NCBI GenBank assembly: GCA_029721435.1
Contig: CM056574.1
Coordinates: 78,029,001-78,093,000 of the forward strand
Origin: Gymnothorax reevesii
Lineage: Eukaryota > Chordata > Actinopteri > Anguilliformes > Muraenidae
Length of the DNA: 64,000 nt
Direction of reading: 5' to 3'
The stretch's first letter is position 1. Each line of letters opens with the position of its first letter. Under the pieces are notes generated by a model. The model saw only the letters and a program-made list of their open reading frames with translations. It made no database searches and was not told the origin of the DNA. A program made the position numbers and the translations under genes. Shown here in pieces: positions 59,148 through 64,000 of this stretch.

Positions 59148-60302
59148 CACTCCACAAAAATATAAACGCAACACTTCTGTTTTTGCTCCCATTTGTCATG
59201 AGATGGACTCAAAGATCTAAAATTCATTCCAGATACACAATATTACCATTTCTCTCAAACATTGTTCACAAATCTGTCTAAATGTGTGATAGTGAGCACT
59301 TTTGCTTTGCTGAGACAATCCATCCCACCTCACAGGTGTGCCACATCAAGATGCTCATCAGACACCATGATTAGTGCACAGGTGTACCTTATACTGCCCA
59401 CAATAAAAGGCCACTCTGAAATGTGCAGTTTTGTCTCACAGCAAAATGCCACAGATGGCGCAAGCATTTAGGGAGCGTGCAATTGGCATGCTGACAGCAG
59501 GAATGTCAACCAGATCTGTTGCTCGGGCATTGAATGTTCATTTCTCCACCATAAGCTGTCTCCAAAGGCGTTTCAGAGAATTTGGCAGTACATCCAACCG
59601 GCCTCACAACCGCAGACCACGTGTAACCACACCAGCACAGGACCTCCACATCCAGCAGGTTCACCTCCAAGATCGTCTGAGACCAGCTACTCAGACAGCT
59701 GCTGAAACAATTGGTTTGCATAAGCAAAGAATTTCTGCACAAACTGTCAGACACCGTCTCAGGGAAGCTCAACTGCATGCTCGTTGTCCTCATCGGGGTC
59801 TTAACCTGACTCCAGATCGTCGCCGTAACAGACTTGAGTGGGCAAATGCTCACATTCGATGGCGTCTGGCACGTTGGAGAGGTGTTCTCTTCACGGATGA
59901 ATCTCGATTTACATTGTTCAGGGCAGATGGCAGACAGCGTGTGTGGCGTCGTGTGGGTGAGCGCTTTGCTGATGTCAATGTTGTGGATCGAGTGGCCCAT
60001 GGTGGTGGTGGGGTTATGGTATGGGCAGGCATCTGTTGTGGACGAAGAACACAGGTGCATTTTATTGATGGCATTTTGAATGCACAGTGATACCGTGATG
60101 AGATCCTGAGGCCCATTGTTGTGCCATACATCCATGAACATCACCTCATGTTTTAGCAAGATAATGCACGGCCCCATGTTTCAAGGATCTGTACACAATT
60201 CTTGGAAGCTGAAAATGTCCCAGTTCTTGCATGGCCAGCATACTCACCGGACATGTCACCCATTGAGCATGTTTGGGATGTGCTTGACCGGCGTATACAG
60301 TG
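59148..60302 (+). mobile_element. Tc1-like element of a different lineage, 3' end lost
   Basis: Left end CACTCCACAAAAATATAAAC after TA (59146-59147). The transposase runs to 60302, where unrelated sequence takes over before the expected C-terminus and right inverted repeat. So the element is truncated at its 3' side. Confidence 0.85.
59446..60302 (+). pseudogene. Tc1-like transposase with two stops
   Basis: Likely start ATG 59446 (MPQMAQAFRERAIGML). Two helix-turn-helix parts (TRSVARALNVHFSTISCLQR; TAAETIGLHKQRISAQTVR), then Asp (LFTDESRF), Asp (QDNARPH) and Glu (SPDMSPIEHVW) of the DD34E set. TGA at 60088 and TAG at 60154 interrupt an otherwise unbroken frame. The last 50-odd residues are missing. 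This is the least decayed transposase in the window. Confidence 0.9.
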
Positions 60303-60925
60303 CTTGAAGTGGACCGGAACGCAGCGGAACGCAGTTCCAGTACTTCTGTATTTTTATCATATGCGTTCCTGCACTTTGAAGTTGGCCAGAACGCACTGGA
60401 ACACAGTTCCGGCACTTCTTTATTTGACATTACATTACACATTATATATTTTCATCAAAGATTGTGGTTCATTCGATAGCCTAGATTATTCCATTGTCTG
60501 GGTTGCTTGTCGTTCATTCCCATGAGCGCACCAATAAAAGAAAATTCCACATTTGACAACAAATTGGTTGCCTAGCTACCACTTCTGAGTTAATTGCCAT
60601 AGGTACTGAGGGCGCGCTCATTCAAGTCTGCACTGCTGTGGTTGGCAAGTGGGACGTTACGGTCCAAACCACAGCTGTAAATGGTAAATGTTTGCTGCCA
60701 ATATTAACTGCTGGATTGTAAAACACCTACTACGGTTATGAAGACAAGGAACACATCGTTGAAAAGACGAGACCGTGAGGATTCATCTGCAGTAAGTCGA
60801 TCATAATTTTATATCCACTCAGGGAATTCCTATGTGTTCCTATGTGTATGTGCACTCTATGGGACAGCTTTGAATCTCTTGTCACTCTGTGAAATGACAA
60901 TAAAGGCGTTCTATTCTATTCTATT
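60303..60925. other. Short direct repeats and a LINE-like 3' tail
   Basis: 60309-60430 contains two diverged copies of a GGAACGCA...CAGTTCC...CACTTCT unit about 75 bp apart. At 60893-60925, GTGAAATGACAATAAAGGCG followed by TTCTATTCTATTCTATT looks like the 3' end of an L2-type LINE. No gene. Confidence 0.55.
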
Positions 60926-61900
60926 AAGTGCGACCAAAACGGGTCCAGTGTTGTTGTTTGTGCTAACATTAGCTAGCTAGCCACCAGCATGAAAAATAAT
61001 TCAATGACTTGCCAACTGGTTCGCAAAACCTGCTCAACGAGCTCTCAATAAAGGATTTTAAACTAACATCACAATCTAACCAGCCAACACGCTGGAACAG
61101 TGTTTCGTCCTTTAAACTCTAAAGCACAAAACACCTCTCAGTCGTCGTTGGCTGGTGGTACGATTATTATTATGCAGTTCTGTGTTGCTATTAAGACTTT
61201 GAGCAGGCTTTGCAAACTATCCTATGTTGTTTGACTGGTGACTTCTAGCCAGACAATTCAAACAATGACATGAATAAAGTGCTCTGATATATATATATCG
61301 CATGCTTGCATTCTATGCTCATTAAAGCCGCTTGCACACTGGACGCGAAACAAATTTTTCGCACGACTGATTACAGACAAAGTCAATGCAAAGACGCGAT
61401 AGTCGGACAGGGTTTTAATATAGCTCCGTGTCCGAAAGTCAGAAAAGTTCTAATTTTTCCGAGTATTCCAGGAATTATTAGATGTGTAAACTTGGCCATG
61501 TTTGTGTTCGACCTTCACAAAATGCAAATTGATAGCTATCGACTTTTCTTGGTCTTTTTAGCCTATTCGTCTGTTTTCATTGAAGATAGATGGCAGTCTT
61601 TATTCGGTCTTCCTTTTGAAAATTAGTCAGATGGACCGAACAGATTCACGCTTTATTTCCACAGCAGAGATAAAATAGTGCTTGCAATCAGAGAGCAAAT
61701 CAATTCCATGACCATTGACAGTGTGAAGAAATTATCGCCTGCACGATAAAGACTGTCCGCCAGGAAATGCAAAATACCCCATGTCCACCAGCCAGCAAAA
61801 AGTAAAAGTATTGATATGAGAACAGATTTATAACGAAATAAAGAATAAAAACCAACAAACAGGTTCTCTTTCATAATATTTCGCTCGATGTCTCACTATG
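60926..61900. other. No gene recognised
   Basis: GCCGCTTGCACACTGGACGC at 61327 looks like the end of a DNA element but no partner was found. A 73-residue minus-strand frame (61874-61653) with a hydrophobic stretch has no recognised relatives. Confidence 0.4.
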
Positions 61901-62206
61901 GGATGCACGCCTCGCTGCAGCCTCAGAAGCATTAATCTCATTACGCCAATCCTGATTGGCTGGTGAACGTGTCCGTCCGCCCAGGTGGTACACCCACCTT
62001 AAATAGCTCATGCGGACGGCACCACGTCATTCAAACACCTCTTCTCACTCGGAGCATATCTCACGTCCAGGGCTAGTTAGCTGAACTGTCCACAGACGGA
62101 TTTTCTGTCGCCGGGCGCTACTAGTTTTGGATACCTTTTTGCTTCGTCGGTCACACCAGACCGGACTCAGTGCTCTCCCGCCCTACACGGCTTGGTCAGC
62201 ACTGTC

Positions 62207-62478
62207 CTCGACGCCTCACCACGGCACGTCGAGTACCGAAGGCTAGCACACCAGTTACCTGTCGGTTTTCTTCACTCGACGCCTCACCACGGCACGTCGA
62301 GTACCGAAGGCTAGCACACCAGCTACCTCTCGGTTTTCTTCACTCGACGCCCCACCACGGCACGTCGAGCTCCGAGCGCTAGCACACCAGCTACCTCTCG
62401 GTTTTCTTCACTCGACGCCCCACCACGGCACGTCGAGCTCCGAGCGCTAGCACACCAGCTACCTCTCGGTTTTCTGCC
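62207..62478 (+). repeat. Four 68-bp tandem repeats in the DIRS-like leader
   Basis: CTCGACGCC(T/C)CACCACGG begins at 62207, 62275, 62343 and 62411. Units 3 and 4 are nearly the same. Each contains CTCGACG...CGTCGAG, an inverted pair that can form a 7-bp stem. Confidence 0.93.
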
Positions 62479-62511
62479 TCGTCTCCCGGCTCGCACACCA
62501 GCTGGCTAGGA

Positions 62512-64000
62512 ATGGAGGCCCAAAACCCCCATACCAAGGGGTACGGAGACTCCGGGACCCGTCCCTGTCGCTGTGGGAACAAGATCTCGAGTAAAGATCC
62601 ACACCAGGTCTGCTCGAGCTGCCTGGGGCTGGAACACGCCCGTATGGCTTTCGAACTTCCCGGCTCGTGCCAACACTGCGCGGTGTTTACAGCGAAAAGT
62701 CTCCGCAGACGGCTAGCCCGCCAGGCTAGCTTGTCTGGAATCGACCCCCTCCTCCCCTCCGACGGTGCTGCCGCCGAGGGCAAGCAGGATTTGGCGGTCG
62801 CTACGGCGGCGATTCCGGAGGCTAGCGCCAGCTGGGGCTCCCAGCTCGACCTAGCCGCGGATCCCCCGTGTGAGGAAGACGTCCTAGAACTGGACTATGG
62901 GGACGATGAAGATGGCGTCTCTGAACTCCTCATATCAGAGGATGAGGAAGATGACGACGTCTTCATTACTCCGGCTCGGGCCGCGCAGCCCGCGGCCTCC
63001 GTCACCTCTCGGGATGGAGATGAGAGTAGCATACCAGCTTCTCCTCTCCCCAGCTCCAACATGCTCGACGTGTGCAAACGCGCTGCTGTCCGGCTGAACA
63101 TCCCCTGGCCCGTTGTCGTAGCTGAGACCACCAGATCCCGCTACGAGGGGAAGAAATTGCCCTTGGCTAAGAGTGCGACGAAACAACTTCTCCCCGTCTT
63201 CCCGGAGCTGCTAGATGAGGTTGCGCGCTCTTGGAAAGACCGCCCTTATAGCAGCAGGAGCCCAGTTCCCGGTGCCTCGTCCCTCGATTGTGAGGCGATG
63301 GAGAGCCTGGGTCTGCTCCGCATGCCTCCGATGGAGCCACTCGTGGCAGCGCACCTTCACCCCCGCCTGTCAGCGGTGTCCTCCCGGAGCCCCAGTCTGC
63401 CGTCCAAGTCGGACCGTTTTCAGTCAGCCTTGACTGAGAAGGCGTATAAGGCGGCTGCGCTTTCGGCCAGAGCGCTCAATGTCCTCTCCCTGCTCACGGC
63501 TTATCAGGCTGAGTTGTGCGAGGATTTTGTGCTAACTCAGGACCCAGCTACATGGGAGGAAATACCGGTCGTCACCGACCTGTGTCTCCGTGTCCAACGC
63601 TGCGCGGTCCAGGCCACGGGAAAAGCGCTGGGGACTATGGTCCTACAGGAACGGGCGCGGTGGCTCAACCTCGCCAACCTGTCGGACAGGGAGAAGGATG
63701 ACATCCTGGACATGCCCATTGTCCCGGAGGGGATCTTCGGTTCCGCGTTGGCTTCTATGCAACGGCGGTGCGAAGCTAAAAAGAAGGAGGATGAAGCTCT
63801 CAAGCTCTGCCTCCCTCGAAAGCCCCCTGCTCCTCTTCCGCCTGCTCAGCGTAAGACCTTTGCACAGGCTGCTTCACAGGATTCGCAGTTTAAAATGCCG
63901 AAACTGCGGAGGCCTCAGCCCGCCCCGCCTGCTCCGCCAGGTCGGCCCGGCTGGCCTAAAAAGCCCTCGGCCCCGGCTGTAGCTGCGCCTGCGCGACCCG
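62512..64000 (+). CDS. DIRS-like gag protein, open to the window edge
   Basis: ATG 62512 opens at least 496 codons with no stop. The N-terminus has a Cys/His cluster (CRCG, HQVCSSCLGLEHA, CQHC), followed by an acidic linker (DYGDDED, SEDEEDDD), a conserved middle (VAAHLHPRLSA, KAAALSARALNVLSLLTAYQ), and LANLSDREKDDILDMPIVPE GIFGSAL (the phrase before the C-terminal tail), then a Pro-rich basic tail. This layout fits DIRS gag of fish. No frame damage is seen, so the element may be recent. Confidence 0.75.
   Translation, partial: MEAQNPHTKGYGDSGTRPCRCGNKISSKDPHQVCSSCLGLEHARMAFELPGSCQHCAVFTAKSLRRRLARQASLSGIDPLLPSDGAAAEGKQDLAVATAAIPEASASWGSQLDLAADPPCEEDVLELDYGDDEDGVSELLISEDEEDDDVFITPARAAQPAASVTSRDGDESSIPASPLPSSNMLDVCKRAAVRLNIPWPVVVAETTRSRYEGKKLPLAKSATKQLLPVFPELLDEVARSWKDRPYSSRSPVPGASSLDCEAMESLGLLRMPPMEPLVAAHLHPRLSAVSSRSPSLPSKSDRFQSALTEKAYKAAALSARALNVLSLLTAYQAELCEDFVLTQDPATWEEIPVVTDLCLRVQRCAVQATGKALGTMVLQERARWLNLANLSDREKDDILDMPIVPEGIFGSALASMQRRCEAKKKEDEALKLCLPRKPPAPLPPAQRKTFAQAASQDSQFKMPKLRRPQPAPPAPPGRPGWPKKPSAPAVAAPARP

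Larger units (their letters stand above)
61985..64000 (+). mobile_element. DIRS-like retrotransposon, 5' part
   Basis: A GC-richer block differing from the surroundings: leader with CCTTAAATAGCTCATGCGG near 61998 (possible promoter), four 68-bp repeats, then a long open gag-like frame. The gag type and leader resemble fish DIRS elements, which use a tyrosine recombinase in place of an integrase. Reverse transcriptase and recombinase would lie beyond the right edge, so the class is inferred from gag alone. Confidence 0.7.

Noticed and set aside
59506..60177. Long minus-strand frame (223 codons) opposite the Tc1-like transposase
   Set aside because: Antisense shadow; the plus strand carries the recognisable DD34E motifs.
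61653..61874. 73-residue minus-strand frame with a hydrophobic stretch
   Set aside because: No start context, relatives or conserved motif; hydrophobicity can come from AT-rich composition.
58195..61984. Search for the cytoplasmic N-terminal exons of the protease
   Set aside because: No Pro/Tyr-rich reading frame with fitting splice sites was seen; they may lie beyond the DIRS-like element.
63516..63982. Short plus-strand frames overlapping the DIRS-like gag
   Set aside because: GC-rich shadows of the uninterrupted frame that starts at 62512.

Overview
This is a transposon-rich piece of a ray-finned fish (teleost-type) genome. Evidence for that is the set of Tc1-like, PIF/Harbinger, hAT, DIRS-like, chromodomain Ty3/gypsy and Gmr1-like elements, the minisatellites typical of fish, and GT-AG introns in a vertebrate gene. 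There are no bacterial-style operons, CRISPR arrays or recognisable tRNA/rRNA genes.

The backbone is one host gene on the minus strand: a type II transmembrane serine protease that I call tmprss2-like. Seven exons can be placed: 58102-58194 (membrane anchor), 43066-43182 (LDL-receptor class A domain), 40679-40808 and 14133-14243 (scavenger-receptor domain), 12070-12113 (44-nt hinge exon), 10839-11007 (activation site and catalytic His) and 4314-4483 (catalytic Asp). All have AG/GT boundaries, and the reading phase is continuous across all six introns. The cytoplasmic start and the exons with the catalytic Ser were not found and probably lie outside the window. Almost everything else between 4.3 and 58.2 kb is intron filled with mobile elements.

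Region by region: 0-4 kb holds a broken L1-type ORF1, an AGGTCA-rich repeat and a small fold-back element. 4.5-11 kb holds two complete-ended Tc1-like elements. 11-14 kb holds two TIR elements around short exons. 14.3-40.4 kb is a nested insertion field: a short C-rich array was split by a LINE (itself hit by a Harbinger element, a solo LTR and an 11.7-kb TIR-bounded block that contains a Harbinger, a hAT and a chromodomain gypsy) and by a second Harbinger-like element that carries a 1.2-kb minisatellite and a nearly complete Gmr1-like retrotransposon. Removing these leaves an intron of only about 0.9 kb. 41-58 kb holds two more Tc1-like elements, a CR1/L2-like LINE, a larger APE-type LINE and a rearranged second Gmr1-like copy. 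58.7-60.5 kb holds a tandem repeat and a Tc1-like element of another lineage. The right edge (about 62-64 kb) is the start of a DIRS-like element with four 68-bp repeats and an open gag-like frame running off the window.

Most element genes carry stops, frameshifts or deletions. The least damaged are the Gmr1-like pol gene (35-38.4 kb), the Tc1-like transposase at 59.4 kb and the DIRS-like gag. I saw no evidence for a new defence or biosynthetic system. The most unusual items are the Gmr1-like pol order (integrase before reverse transcriptase), the nested intron growth, and the unclassified TIR block.
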